A program made the position numbers and the translations under genes. From assembly GCA_035495315.1 (NCBI GenBank), contig DATJGF010000216.1, forward strand, positions 1 to 43,867: DNA of 43,867 nucleotides, in the 5' to 3' direction. The stretch is from DATJGF01 sp035495315. GTDB taxonomy: Bacteria > Verrucomicrobiota > Verrucomicrobiia > Limisphaerales > UBA8199. Below, one piece after another: positions 18,114-27,017 of this stretch (its first letter is position 1; every line of letters starts with the position of its first letter). Below the pieces are notes generated by a model, which was given only the letters and a program-made list of their open reading frames with translations, had not been told where the DNA came from and searched no databases.

Positions 18114-19493
18114 TTACATGTTTTCGAGTGGGCCAGTCGAGTCACCAAATGTTTGCAGGTTTTGCACTCCCATTTTATTGGCAATCGTCAGGAAGAGATT
18201 AGTCATCGGCTTCGGGCCGTGCCGCACGTACCGCCCGGCCTTAAGTGTGCCGCCGCCGTGGCCAGCGAGGATAACCGGTAAATTCAAATGGGTGTGGTGG
18301 TTGCCATCGGCGTTGCCGCTGCCGTAAAAGATCATGGAATTGTGGAGGAGAGACTTTCCATCAATGTCGGTGGTGCTCTCGATCTTCTCGAGGAATTTAG
18401 CTAACTGAGAGACATACCAGGTTTCGATCATGCTCACTTTCCGGATTTTTTCGGCGTCGTCGAAATGATGAGAGAGATCATGATGTCCTTCGGGAACTCC
18501 AATTTCAGGTAAAGAACGGTTATCGGCTTCGTGCCCGAGAAGCAAAGTGGCCACGCGCGTAGAATCAGTCTGAAACGCGAGCGCTAACATCTCAAACATG
18601 AGCTGGATGTATTGAGCGCGTTCTTGCGGGATCCCTGCCGGAGTCTCACTGCCTGGATCATGGGCGGGGAAACGCTCGGCTTTTTCAATGTTCTTTTCAA
18701 TTTCGCGAATGCCCGTCAGGTATTGGTCGAGCTTATCGCGATCGGTGCCGATCAGCGATCTGTTTACGTCGCTGGCTTCTTCGAGAACAAAATCGAGCAC
18801 CGATCGTTGTTCTTCCAGGCGTTTTTTCATGTTCGCGGTGCGCTCACCAGCCGGGCCTGAGCCGAATAGCCGCTCAAATACCATTCTCGGATTGGACTCG
18901 GCGGCGACCGGCGTAGTCGGGGAACTCCAGGAGATATTGTATTGATAAGCACACGCGTAGCCCGCCTCGCATGAACCCGAGGTGCGGACGGAATCCGTGC
19001 ACAATTCGAGCGAGGGGAATCGAGTGAGATGGCCGATCTCCCTCGCAATAGCCTGGTCGATGGAAATGCCTCCATGAATGTCGGTAGCGCTTTTCTTTAA
19101 ACGAACGCCGGTGAGGAGAACTCCGCTTGCTCGGGCATGGTCACCAGGACCGTCCGGACCTCCGTTTGCTGCTTTATGATCCAGGCCACCGAGGATCTGC
19201 AGGTGCTGCCGCAGCTTTTCAAGCGGCTTTAACGTGGGACTGAACTCAAAATCTCTGCCTTCCGCTTTCGGCCACCAGGCCGCCGGGATCGCGCCATTTG
19301 GAAAAGCCACAAAGAGGCTGCGTAAGGGTGCGCCTGCAGCGGTTGCGGCAACGCTGCCGGCTGATGGTGCGGCGCAAAGAGGCCTAACCGATTCAAACAT
19401 CGGTAGGGCGATACAAACTCCGAGACCGCGGAGAAACTGGCGTCGGCTCAAGCTGCAATAACGTTCGGCGGCGATATTCCTGGTTTCCATCAC
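18114..19493 (-). CDS. DUF1552 family exported protein
   Basis: 459 residues. The N-terminus carries a Tat-like signal (SRRQFLRGLGVCIALPMFES). The body shows the family's usual stretches: LRSLFVAFPNGAIPAAWWPK, GLDHKAANGGPDGPGDHARA, GISIDQAIA and FYGSGNADGNHHTHLNLPVILAG. DUF1552 proteins occur almost always with DUF1587/DUF1592 cytochrome-containing proteins in Planctomycetota and Verrucomicrobiota; the biochemical role is not established. The gene directly follows such a partner on the same strand, separated by a palindromic repeat. Confidence 0.92.
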   Translation of the reverse strand: MMETRNIAAERYCSLSRRQFLRGLGVCIALPMFESVRPLCAAPSAGSVAATAAGAPLRSLFVAFPNGAIPAAWWPKAEGRDFEFSPTLKPLEKLRQHLQILGGLDHKAANGGPDGPGDHARASGVLLTGVRLKKSATDIHGGISIDQAIAREIGHLTRFPSLELCTDSVRTSGSCEAGYACAYQYNISWSSPTTPVAAESNPRMVFERLFGSGPAGERTANMKKRLEEQRSVLDFVLEEASDVNRSLIGTDRDKLDQYLTGIREIEKNIEKAERFPAHDPGSETPAGIPQERAQYIQLMFEMLALAFQTDSTRVATLLLGHEADNRSLPEIGVPEGHHDLSHHFDDAEKIRKVSMIETWYVSQLAKFLEKIESTTDIDGKSLLHNSMIFYGSGNADGNHHTHLNLPVILAGHGGGTLKAGRYVRHGPKPMTNLFLTIANKMGVQNLQTFGDSTGPLENM

Positions 19494-19563
19494 TATCCTC
19501 CGATCAAATGCTGAGCTCTAGAACTCATCTCTTATAAACCCCGAAACAGCCTTCCTTTGGCAG

Positions 19564-19629
19564 GGACGGCTCGCCGAGCCGTCCGCTTTCCTGCACAAAA
19601 TCGGGCTCGGCCGACTCGGCGAGTCGGCC
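19564..19629. repeat. Pair of long palindromes (REP/MITE-like)
   Basis: Two perfect 10-bp palindromes with a one-base centre lie at 19564-19584 (GGACGGCTCG and its complement) and 19609-19629 (GGCCGACTCG and its complement), 24 bases apart. They share the CGGCTCG/CGACTCG core. They sit between the DUF1592 and DUF1552 genes. The layout is that of a dispersed extragenic palindromic element; it may also attenuate read-through between the two genes. Confidence 0.7.
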
Positions 19630-19661
19630 GTACCATCATGAATTCTAGTAGCTCGTTTGAG

Positions 19662-22247
19662 TTAATGTTTCGATTGTGATTGAACTGCTCTGGTTCTTTG
19701 GAATGGCGCTGATTCGACAATTCCGGCGAGCAACGCTGAGGGACGGCCCTTGGCTTTTTCCAGTCGGTCGACGATCTGATCTACGGTAACGACATCATAA
19801 TATTCAAGGCCGCGCCCGAGCGCATAGGTCAACATCTTTTCCGTCACGGTTTGGTAAAACTGCCGTACGTGATTGGTCGCGAAAAGGTGCTTCAGCTCCT
19901 GAATAGTGGTGAAAGTTTCTCCGCTGAGCAGCTTTCCGGTGGCATCAATCGGCTGGCCAAATTCCATGCCACGCCACATCCCCAACGCGTTGAAGTTTTC
20001 CAGCGCCAGGCCCAGTGGATCCATGCGGTTATGGCACGAAGTGCAAACCGGTTGCTCACGATGCAATGCCAGCATCTCGCGCAAACTCAAAGTTCGTCCC
20101 TTCACGCCTTTGGCCGCATCTTCCAGCGGCGGAATAACAGGCGGAGGCGGAGGCGGCGGAGACCCGAGCAGGTTTTCGAGAATGAACTTGCCCCGTTTGA
20201 CTGGCGACGTGCGCGTTGGATTCGAGGTGACGATCAGAACTGAGCCCTGCGTTAGAATTCCACCTCGCGGGCTTCCCGGCGGCAATTGGACCAATCGAAA
20301 CTCATCGCCACGGATGTTGAGATTTGTCAGCCCGTAGTGCAGAGCCAGGCGCCTGTTCAGGAAGGTATAATTGCTGTCAAGCAATTCGAGCAAACTGCGA
20401 TCCTCGTGAATGATGTAAGCAAAAGTTTCCTCGGTCTCCCTTCGCAGGGCACGACGCAAATCCCGGTTTAACTCCGCGCGCGGCCGCACTCCAGGATGAC
20501 CGGAGAGCGCTTGCCGGATTTGAGCCATTTCCTCTTTTTCCTCGGCGGTCACGCCTGTTTTTGTTTTGTCGACCAGTTCACGCAAACGCTCGCGCTTCGG
20601 ATCTAACTCCGGATTGGGCCTCGCTTCCCTGGCGAAGACCCTGCGAGCATCGATTGAGATCGTATCTAGGTCGCGCGTTTGGAACCACTGTCCGCCGAAA
20701 TTCTGCACGAAAGCCTTGAACTTTCCGTCCTGCAGGAGGCGTTCGGTTTCCATACTCAAGTTCGCGCGCAATTTTTTTTCACGCGCGAGCTGAAGCAACT
20801 CATCGTCTGGCATCGAGGACCAGAACAGATAGGACAGCCGAGACGCGAGGGCATATTCATCCACCAGCGGATAAGACCCTCCCTCGCCAACGAGTTCGAC
20901 ACCTTCTTCCCGGAAGAGGAACCGAGGCGAGGCCAGGATCCCAACCATCGCCTGCGCCACTCCTTGCTCAAATGTTTTGCCGGGCTGCGTGTAGATCTCT
21001 TCTGCGAGAGCCGCGAGTCGATCGAGTGTCTGGTCTTTCACCGGACGCCGGAACGCCTTCTCTGCAAAGTTTTTTAAAAGTTGCCTCGCAAACTGACGAC
21101 GTGCCCCTTCCTCGAGCGGAGGACCATCGCCGAAAAAACGCGCATAATTCTCAGGGCGAATCCAATATTCCTTCTCAAGCGGACCCCGCACCGTGACCGA
21201 CTTGAGTCGAAAGGCAAGCGAACGAGTCTGTTTTTCGCCGACGGTCAGGGGTTCCACTTCAACAGACAGTTCGTGGTCACCTGGTTCCCAATTGACACTG
21301 AACTCGTGCCGAAAAGGCCGGTTTTCTTCACGAGCATAATCCTGGCGGTGCAGAACCTTGCCGTCCACACGGAACACCAGGCGGGCTTTGTTGTAATCAA
21401 ACTGCTCATCAACCCAGAATTCACCCGCAATGAAGTCCAGTCGCAGTTGATAACTCCCTGCGTGTTTCGCGGAGAACATATTCGAGATCGATGCGCGATT
21501 GTAAAAGGACAACTCGATCCCATCTCCGATAAATTTATTCGTGCGAGTGGATGGCACACCTCCGTTGAATTCCCCGCCTTTAATGACGTGCTCAGCCGGA
21601 ACCCCGGAGGAAGAGGGAACGGCCTTTTTGACGATGCTCGAAGCCGCGACTAAATACTTTTCAAGCAATATCGGCGAGAGAGTCAACGCGTCACCAATAT
21701 TATCGAAGCCCAGCCCGGCATCGTCCGGCGGAAATTCCTTATCTACTTCGAAATCAACTCCCATCAAGTCTCGAATAGTGTTTCGATACTCAGTACGGTT
21801 CAGCCGCCTGACTGTCACATGGCCCGGATCCGGATTCTTCGGGTCTGCGCGAAAAACAGCCGATTTAATCCACTCCGCAATTTGCTCCTTCTGTTCCGCT
21901 GTGGGTTGGGGCTTTTTCGAAGGCGGCATGATGCCCGCGCGGGTATTTTTCAGAACTTTGAACCAGAGCTCGGGTTGGAGAAGCTGCTCGTCTGAGTTCA
22001 ACTCGTCGAACGCGACGTTTCCTTTTTTCGCGCCGTCGCCATGGCAATCGTAACAAAACTCCTTGAGCATCGGCTGAATCTCCGTGCGGAAGCGCTCTCC
22101 GCCCGCTGCTGCGTGAGAGTTCGTAATGCAGAGGAGACTCGACACTATCACCAAAGCGAGACACCAGCGAAGCCCGCGAGAAATCCGGAGCGCAAAAGCC
22201 CAAACTGGATGTATGGACCTCACAAAAAGAGCCCTAATATAAGCCAT
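19662..22247 (-). CDS. DUF1587/DUF1592/DUF1588/DUF1595 cytochrome-c-containing exported protein
   Basis: 861 residues from the ATG at 22247, followed by a membrane-targeting segment (about 25-47). Domains in order: a cytochrome c-like domain with haem motif CYDCH (about 65-69), DUF1587 (VRRLNRTEYRNTIRDLMG), a carbohydrate-binding-like domain (about 230-350), DUF1595, DUF1592 (ASRLSYLFWSSMPDDELL), DUF1588 with a second CTSCH motif and DPLGLALENFNALG, and DUF1585 at the C-terminus. Such large proteins are hallmarks of Planctomycetota/Verrucomicrobiota and are thought to act outside the cytoplasm, perhaps with the DUF1552 partner downstream. The reaction is unknown. Confidence 0.93.
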   Translation of the reverse strand: MAYIRALFVRSIHPVWAFALRISRGLRWCLALVIVSSLLCITNSHAAAGGERFRTEIQPMLKEFCYDCHGDGAKKGNVAFDELNSDEQLLQPELWFKVLKNTRAGIMPPSKKPQPTAEQKEQIAEWIKSAVFRADPKNPDPGHVTVRRLNRTEYRNTIRDLMGVDFEVDKEFPPDDAGLGFDNIGDALTLSPILLEKYLVAASSIVKKAVPSSSGVPAEHVIKGGEFNGGVPSTRTNKFIGDGIELSFYNRASISNMFSAKHAGSYQLRLDFIAGEFWVDEQFDYNKARLVFRVDGKVLHRQDYAREENRPFRHEFSVNWEPGDHELSVEVEPLTVGEKQTRSLAFRLKSVTVRGPLEKEYWIRPENYARFFGDGPPLEEGARRQFARQLLKNFAEKAFRRPVKDQTLDRLAALAEEIYTQPGKTFEQGVAQAMVGILASPRFLFREEGVELVGEGGSYPLVDEYALASRLSYLFWSSMPDDELLQLAREKKLRANLSMETERLLQDGKFKAFVQNFGGQWFQTRDLDTISIDARRVFAREARPNPELDPKRERLRELVDKTKTGVTAEEKEEMAQIRQALSGHPGVRPRAELNRDLRRALRRETEETFAYIIHEDRSLLELLDSNYTFLNRRLALHYGLTNLNIRGDEFRLVQLPPGSPRGGILTQGSVLIVTSNPTRTSPVKRGKFILENLLGSPPPPPPPVIPPLEDAAKGVKGRTLSLREMLALHREQPVCTSCHNRMDPLGLALENFNALGMWRGMEFGQPIDATGKLLSGETFTTIQELKHLFATNHVRQFYQTVTEKMLTYALGRGLEYYDVVTVDQIVDRLEKAKGRPSALLAGIVESAPFQRTRAVQSQSKH

Positions 22248-22555
22248 GAGAGTCTCTTGACAAGGGGGAGGCAGAAGGATTTTTTCGAAAATCATACGGA
22301 GCGTGAGAAACTAAACCTCGCAGAGGTTCCGCAAGCCAGGTAGACGCTAATCTGGATTTGAATCCGAACGGCTTTTCCAGCGTGCACCGTATTTGTCCAC
22401 CCCTTCCGCAACACTTCCCTCCAAAAATGAAAGCGAAACCAAAAAGCTCGACGCCCTTCGTCACCGTCAACCCTTCACGCTCCGTCCCATCTCCCCTCAT
22501 GACCACATTCGACGAATGAGCTTTAGGGTTGATCGCCGTTAGCCGTACCCTGGAT
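22248..22555. other. 308-base intergenic stretch
   Basis: It separates the end of the histidine-kinase gene (22556, minus strand) and the start of the DUF1592 gene. I see no supported gene. The DUF1592 promoter should lie in its left part. No strong hairpin is visible. Confidence 0.4.
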
Positions 22556-24142
22556 TCAACACTGTTCCGCGAGACTCAACTCCACCCAAAATCGGCTTCC
22601 TGCCCCAGGCTCAGACTCGACCCCCACTTGTCCCCCCATCCGCTCCGCCGCCTTACGCACAATTGCCAACCCAAGGCCGGTTCCTTCATACTCCCCCGAT
22701 CGATGGAGCCGGTAAAACAACTCGAATATTTTCCCTTGCGCCTCCTTGTTAATGCCGATCCCGTTGTCCTCAACCCAAAGCCGCACCCGGTCACCCTTTG
22801 TCTCACTGTGAATTCGCACGTGCGGCGTAACCCCGGGAGCGACGAACTTCACCGCGTTACTTAGCAGATTGGTCAGACACTGGGTGAGTGAAGCCTCATT
22901 TCCCCTCACCATTGGCAGTGGTCCATCAATCCTGATCTCCGCAGCCGGCGGCTGCATATCCGGCCTTTCGCTGATGATTGTTCGCACCACCCTCTCAGGT
23001 TCCACCCGTTCTGGCTTCCCTGGATCGCGGGACACTCGACTGAACGCCAGCACATCTTGTATCAGCCGATCCAGCCGAACCGCAGCGCTCGAAACCCTTT
23101 GCAGGTAATCCTTCGCTATCGCGCTCAATTGGGCCCCGCTGTCCTCGATCACCATCTCCGTGTAACTCCGAATCGCCCGCAAAGGTCCCCGCATGTCGTG
23201 CGACAAACTGTAACAAAATGCCTCCAGTTCAGCGTTCGCTTCCCGCAATTCTGCCGTCCGCGCTTGCACCGTTGCCTCCAGGGTCCTGGCGTGTTCCTCT
23301 AATTTTGCCTGCGCCGCCTCCAGTGCCACATGCGTCTCCCGCAGTTCCGTAATATCGGTGTTTGTCCCGAACCATTGGCTGATCCTGCCGTCCGCACTCC
23401 GGATTGGAAACGCCCGAGAAAGAAACCATCGAAACGTTCCGTCCTTGCCGCGGAGCGGAAACGTGTCCTCCCAGGGCTCGCCTGTCCTCAAGTGTTCATT
23501 CCACTTTTGCGCCACTCGATCAACGTGTTCGGGATGATGGACCTTTCCCCAGCCCGCTTCCTGCATCTCCTGGAGTGTTGTGCCCGTGTAATCGAACCAA
23601 CGTTGATTGTAAAAGGTGATCGCACCATCGGCATCCGTCATCCAGATCAGTTGCGGGATATTTTCCGCCAGCGCACGGAACCGCGCTTCAGCTTCGCGCA
23701 ACACCTCCTCCATCCGCTTGCGCTCGGTTATGTCCAGATTGGACTCCAGCAGCTCTGTTACTTCCCCGTCGCTATCCAGTTCGGCCAGCCAGTAGCTTTG
23801 CACCGTTATCCGCCGGCCGTCGCGCGTACAATGTCGCAGCTCCCCTTGCCAGATCTTCCCCCGTCGAACCTTCGCCACGATGTTTTCCAATGCCTCCGGG
23901 AACTCTGTCCTTAGCAGCTCATGTGTGCGCCGTCCCAGCACCTCCTCCTTGGACCACCCATAAAGCCGCTCGGCACCATGGCTCCAAAACGTAATCATCC
24001 CGTCCAACTGTCGCACGATCGTCGCCGCAGGAGCCAGGTCAACCAGCCTTGCCAGCCTCTCGACTGTCTCCATCCTCTCGACATTCGCCACACTCTCCCC
24101 CTTCTTAGGCCCCCGCACGATACGCTTCGCAAACTCAGCCAT
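22556..24142 (-). CDS. PAS-domain sensor histidine kinase
   Basis: 528 residues, no membrane segment. Two PAS domains with PAC motifs: one at about 35-150 (RQLDGMITFWSHGAERLYGW) and one at about 150-275 (NIPQLIWMTDADGAITFYNQ, YTGTTLQEMQEAGW). A short coiled coil (about 280-310) leads to the dimerisation helix with phospho-acceptor histidine in CYSLSHDMRGPLRAIRSYTE and an ATPase domain with N-box NLLSNAVKFV, G1 VEDNGIGI and G2 GTGLGLAIV. It is a cytoplasmic sensor kinase. No response-regulator gene is adjacent, so it is an orphan in this window. Confidence 0.95.
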   Translation of the reverse strand: MAEFAKRIVRGPKKGESVANVERMETVERLARLVDLAPAATIVRQLDGMITFWSHGAERLYGWSKEEVLGRRTHELLRTEFPEALENIVAKVRRGKIWQGELRHCTRDGRRITVQSYWLAELDSDGEVTELLESNLDITERKRMEEVLREAEARFRALAENIPQLIWMTDADGAITFYNQRWFDYTGTTLQEMQEAGWGKVHHPEHVDRVAQKWNEHLRTGEPWEDTFPLRGKDGTFRWFLSRAFPIRSADGRISQWFGTNTDITELRETHVALEAAQAKLEEHARTLEATVQARTAELREANAELEAFCYSLSHDMRGPLRAIRSYTEMVIEDSGAQLSAIAKDYLQRVSSAAVRLDRLIQDVLAFSRVSRDPGKPERVEPERVVRTIISERPDMQPPAAEIRIDGPLPMVRGNEASLTQCLTNLLSNAVKFVAPGVTPHVRIHSETKGDRVRLWVEDNGIGINKEAQGKIFELFYRLHRSGEYEGTGLGLAIVRKAAERMGGQVGVESEPGAGSRFWVELSLAEQC

Positions 24143-24549
24143 ATAATAGGTCCTTCACCGCAATTTACAGCATAAACCCGCAACCCGCCCAAGTTAAGTT
24201 AATCGAGGGATGAAAGTTGAAAGTTTGGTGCATTCATAAAACGCGTCGGTTGCGATGGTGGTGGATGCTGCTGGGCTGGCGATGCTACCCAGGCTATAGC
24301 AGGGTTATTGGATTGCCCGGTCCCCAATCCACGGACGGTGACGCTGGTTAGGTTGGTGCTGCTATAGAACGCCGAGTCTCCATGGGAGCAGTGTGCCCTA
24401 CTTTGAGGCGAGGTTTCCAGCATGGCAGCATGCGTCATGGGTGGCTGTGCTAATCCTCGCAAATAGTTGTGTTCAACCTCGACGAGGACGAGCCAGGATC
24501 TTATAACACGGAGGGCTGCTGAAACCGTCAAACCACGAACCAACCTTTT
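24143..24549. other. 407-base gap, probably degraded sequence
   Basis: No frame with convincing family similarity is seen on either strand. The minus-strand frame through here is mostly the shadow of the truncated VOC gene that follows. The segment lies between the kinase start and two truncated or small genes and looks like a region of gene loss. Confidence 0.4.
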
Positions 24550-24714
24550 ATGAGCCCAACAGATTCGAATATGGTCAGCGTGCGCTACATGATTAACGAT
24601 GTGGACACAGCGGTCGCGTTTTACACCAACCATTTGGACTTTCGCGTGGAGATAAATGCCTCTCCGGCGTTTGCTGCGATCGTGCGTGGAAACCTGCGTC
24701 TCTTGTTGACCTGA
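24550..24714 (+). pseudogene. Truncated glyoxalase/VOC family protein
   Basis: A 54-residue frame from the ATG at 24550 reads MSPTDSNMVSVRYMINDVDT, AVAFYTNHLDF and GNLRLLLT before a TGA. The first strand and the Y-T-x-x-L-D-F element are classic for the first half-module of VOC proteins (usual length 120-140). The remainder is missing; the next gene begins 28 bases on. Most likely a remnant. Confidence 0.6.
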
Positions 24715-24741
24715 ATAGGTTTCAATAGAAAGGACTTCAGG

Positions 24742-25137
24742 ATGAACATCCAAAGAGCTGGCTCACAAGCCTCCGCTAAAGGCCCGGCCGACTGGTTCAC
24801 CGGCACGGTTCGCATTGATTCACCTTTCAAGGGAACCGAGCCGTCCCGTGTCACCGGGGCCACTGTCTCATTTGAGCCCGGCGCTCGCACTGCCTGGCAC
24901 ACGCACCCTCTCGGTCAAACCCTCATCGTTATCGCCGGCTGCGGCTGGGCCCAGCGTTGGGGAGGACCTGTCGAAGAAATCCGCCCAGGCGACATCGTCT
25001 GGTTCCCACCCGGCGAAAAGCACTGGCACGGCGCCACCCCTACCACTGCCATGACCCACTTCGCCATTCAAGAGGCCCTCGAGGGCAAGGCCGTAGACTG
25101 GATGGAAAAGGTCAGTGACGAGCAATATCGCAGATGA
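24742..25137 (+). CDS. Cupin-domain protein
   Basis: 131 residues. The two cupin motifs are clear: G(X)5HXH-type ARTAWHTHPLGQTLIVIAGCG (about 50-70) and the second motif PGDIVWFPPGEKHWHGATPT (about 86-105), giving His and Glu/Gln metal ligands. Single-domain cupins of this type are often found with carboxymuconolactone-decarboxylase-like or oxidoreductase genes and may be quercetinase-like or detoxification proteins. An AAGGA motif at 24731-24735 gives a plausible ribosome site. The VOC fragment just upstream suggests a former small-molecule detoxification group. Confidence 0.88.
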   Translation: MNIQRAGSQASAKGPADWFTGTVRIDSPFKGTEPSRVTGATVSFEPGARTAWHTHPLGQTLIVIAGCGWAQRWGGPVEEIRPGDIVWFPPGEKHWHGATPTTAMTHFAIQEALEGKAVDWMEKVSDEQYRR

Positions 25138-25222
25138 TCGCAACAGTTTCAGAAAGAGAAGCTATACAAGAAACCGGGCTACAGGATGTGAACACCGCTC
25201 TCCGCAATAGAGAGAGTCACTT

Positions 25223-25762
25223 ATGACCGCGCTGGCCGGCTGGGAGAACTTTTACGTGATCGTCGGCTCGTCAGCCGGCGCGCTCATCGGCTTGCAGTTT
25301 GTCGCCGACACACCGACAGGGCGAGGCGACGCGCAAGCGAGCGACGCCTTCGCCACTCCAAGCGTCGTCCACTTCGGAGTGGTGCTCTTCCTCTCAGCCC
25401 TGGTCACCGCTCCGTGGACCGGGCTGACACCTCTCGCGGTTCTCTGGGCCCTGTTGGGCCCCCTTGGGGCGGCCTACTCCGTCATCGTTGCCCGGCGACT
25501 GCGAATCCAAACCGTTTATAAGCCCGTGCTCGAGGATTGGCTGTTCCATGCCCTGCTACCACTTGTGGCGTACGCAGCCATTGCCGTATCGGCCTGCCTT
25601 GCCCACTCCCATGGGCGCCTGACCCTCTTCCTCGTCGCCGCCGCGGTATTGCTGCTGCTGTTCATCGGCGTTCACAACGCGTGGGATGCGGTCGTCTACC
25701 ATGTGTTTGTCAGAAGGCGGGGGCAGACGGAAAAGGACCAAGCCGGCAAACCGAAGGAGTAA
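25223..25762 (+). CDS. Integral membrane protein of unknown function
   Basis: 179 residues with four to five hydrophobic segments (about 10-28, 48-70, 72-90, 108-125 and 130-150). The start MTALAGWENFYVIVGSSAGA, followed by LIGLQFV, recurs in uncharacterised bacterial membrane proteins. The charged C-terminal tail (RRRGQTEKDQAGKPKE) should be cytoplasmic. GAGAG and TCACTT precede the ATG, a weak ribosome site. I cannot name a function. Confidence 0.72.
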   Translation: MTALAGWENFYVIVGSSAGALIGLQFVADTPTGRGDAQASDAFATPSVVHFGVVLFLSALVTAPWTGLTPLAVLWALLGPLGAAYSVIVARRLRIQTVYKPVLEDWLFHALLPLVAYAAIAVSACLAHSHGRLTLFLVAAAVLLLLFIGVHNAWDAVVYHVFVRRRGQTEKDQAGKPKE

Positions 25763-25819
25763 CGCGGGATGGCACTATACTGATGGCACCATACGGTAGG
25801 CTCTTCGTACACCCCCGGA

Positions 25820-26107
25820 TCACTTCGCCGCGGTCCTGCCTTGTGGATAGAAAACGCGATCGAAAAAACTCTTCATCTTCGCCGCGTATGGCACGCCGTA
25901 TTTTGCGAACGTCGCCTTGGTGTGCCCGTCGGGCTTCCAATCAAAAAACGCATGCCCCGCACCTTCCACCTGGACATACTCCACGGTTTGGCCTGCTGCC
26001 TTTAATGCATCGGCAAACGACTGTACGCCTCCGTGATCAAACGATCCTCCGTTCCGCGCAACGAATACTGCGTAATCGTCAAGAACCCAGGCTTGCCGAT
26101 GACGCAT
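25820..26107 (-). pseudogene. C-terminal fragment of a dienelactone-hydrolase-like protein
   Basis: The frame reads DDYAVFVARNGGSFDHGGVQ, SFADALKAAGQTVEYVQVEG, then GAGHAFFDWKPD: the last acid and histidine region of dienelactone hydrolases/alpha-beta hydrolases. The nucleophile half is missing and the upstream end runs into a palindrome at 26098-26121, so this is a deletion remnant at the edge of the tRNA-like array. Confidence 0.65.
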
Positions 26108-26121
26108 TTTAATGCGTCATC
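26098..26121. repeat. Perfect 11-bp inverted repeat with TT loop
   Basis: GATGACGCATT and its exact complement flank TT. It lies 12 bases beyond the HNH stop codon (26134, minus strand), at the end of the array. It has no U-tract, so it may be a Rho-assisted terminator, an RNA-processing hairpin, or a scar of the boundary with the hydrolase fragment. Confidence 0.6.
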
Positions 26122-26133
26122 GGCCGGATGATT

Positions 26134-26712
26134 TCAGATGAGGAAGAGTTTCCAGTCCTCGACCTCGGCCGTGTTGCGGATGAGTGCCGAAGCTGGCAGC
26201 TGCTTCGGAGCGCGGGGAACTGAGAGCAGTTGCAGGCCGGCCTCGTGTGGGAGGCGGTCAGCCTTGCGCTGGTTCACTTCTTTGGCCGACCAGACCAGGT
26301 TCTCCCACACGTCCTTGCCACCGCGGGAGCGGGGCACGACGTGATCCAGGCTGCCCTCATGCGGACGCAGTACGCGACCGGTGTACTGGCAGCGGTTGCC
26401 GTCGCGCTCCCGAATTGCGCGGGCGCAGAGCTTCGGACGCTTCTTCGGCACCTTGGCGTAGTTTACCGCCACGATGACAGTCGGGACACGGATCGGACCA
26501 CGGATGGTGTGGACCGCTTCGTCCTGTTCCCGAATTGGGAGGGTAATCCACTCAGCCCATGTAACCGGGCGGATGTGGCCCTCGCCTTCGATCTCCAGGG
26601 CTGTAGCCACGTTGGTGGCCATCATGCAAAACGCCTCTTGCGGCGTGCGCACGTTAATCGCCTGCCAGTTGCGATTCAGCACCAGCACGGTCGCTTTCGT
26701 CAATATGTTCAT
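26134..26712 (-). CDS. HNH endonuclease
   Basis: 192 residues. The last two-thirds form an HNH domain: RAIRERDGNRCQYTG (about 98-112, with C108), DHVVPRSRGG (D123, H124), WENLVWSAKEVNQRKADR (N138, N147). The N-terminal 60 residues (MNILTKATVLVLNRNWQAIN) are the usual start of a widespread stand-alone HNH group. Such enzymes cut DNA, rarely RNA. It is the last gene on the minus strand of the tRNA-like array, 149 bases after the Gln(CTG) gene. The ATG directly follows three GATTTAC repeats (on the plus strand), so it lacks an ordinary ribosome site. Confidence 0.9.
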   Translation of the reverse strand: MNILTKATVLVLNRNWQAINVRTPQEAFCMMATNVATALEIEGEGHIRPVTWAEWITLPIREQDEAVHTIRGPIRVPTVIVAVNYAKVPKKRPKLCARAIRERDGNRCQYTGRVLRPHEGSLDHVVPRSRGGKDVWENLVWSAKEVNQRKADRLPHEAGLQLLSVPRAPKQLPASALIRNTAEVEDWKLFLI

Positions 26713-26713
26713 C

Positions 26714-26734
26714 GATTTACGATTTACGATTTAC
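26714..26734. repeat. Three tandem GATTTAC heptamers
   Basis: Perfect copies at 26714-26720, 26721-26727 and 26728-26734, immediately ahead of the HNH start (read on the minus strand as GTAAATC). The same heptamer repeats near the other end of the array at 38062-38075, so it marks both sides. Confidence 0.75.
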
Positions 26735-26860
26735 GAGTCTCAACGCGAAAACATGTTCGGTGGTGTTTGTTCTTAGTTGATTAGCGGCGAATAATTATTC
26801 GGTTTTCGGAATTCGAGTTTGTTTCGGAGCTCGAATTTCGAGGCTTCGGATTTTCAAATA

Positions 26861-26935
26861 TGGCTGCCTCGCCTGGTTGTGCTCTAGGTCCTCCGGTTTC
26901 AGAGACCGACGCGCTCCTGATTACACCACGAGGCA
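26861..26935 (-). tRNA. tRNA-Gln(CTG)-like, non-standard T loop
   Basis: Acceptor TGCCTCG pairs 7/7 with CGAGGCA; G73 and CCA are encoded. D stem GTGT/GCGC, D loop AATCAGGA. Anticodon stem TCGGT/ACCGG with loop CTCTGAA. The T stem has one mismatch and the loop is AGCACAA where TTCRANN is expected. U1-A72 and G73 match bacterial tRNA-Gln identity. Confidence 0.82.
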
Positions 26936-26942
26936 TTTGGAG

Positions 26943-26970
26943 TGGTCGCTCGGGAAGGTGCTGCCCCGTT
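26943..26970 (-). pseudogene. 3' fragment of a tRNA-like gene
   Basis: CCA, discriminator A, an acceptor strand CCGAGCG and a T arm with loop GGCAGCA can be read; the T stem is only three pairs. The rest is replaced by an AATGAAG-type repeat. The same T loop occurs in the Trp and Thr(TGT) genes. Confidence 0.5.
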
Positions 26971-26973
26971 TCA

Positions 26974-27000
26974 AATGAGGAATGAAGAGTGCAGAACGCA
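26974..27000. repeat. AATGNAG-type purine-rich spacer repeat
   Basis: Imperfect heptamers (AATGAGG, AATGAAG, AGTGCAG, AACGCAG) fill the gap between tRNA-like units. Similar runs lie at 27096-27120, 27157-27183, 27270-27289, 29641-29670, 37257-37280, 37325-37354, 37868-37900 and 38835-38868, in both orientations. Confidence 0.6.
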
Positions 27001-27017
27001 GAATTCCAAGACCAAAG

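Noticed and set aside
24199..24753. Minus-strand 184-aa frame
   Set aside because: It covers the antisense of the truncated VOC gene and the start of the cupin gene; composition is not protein-like and no family is seen.
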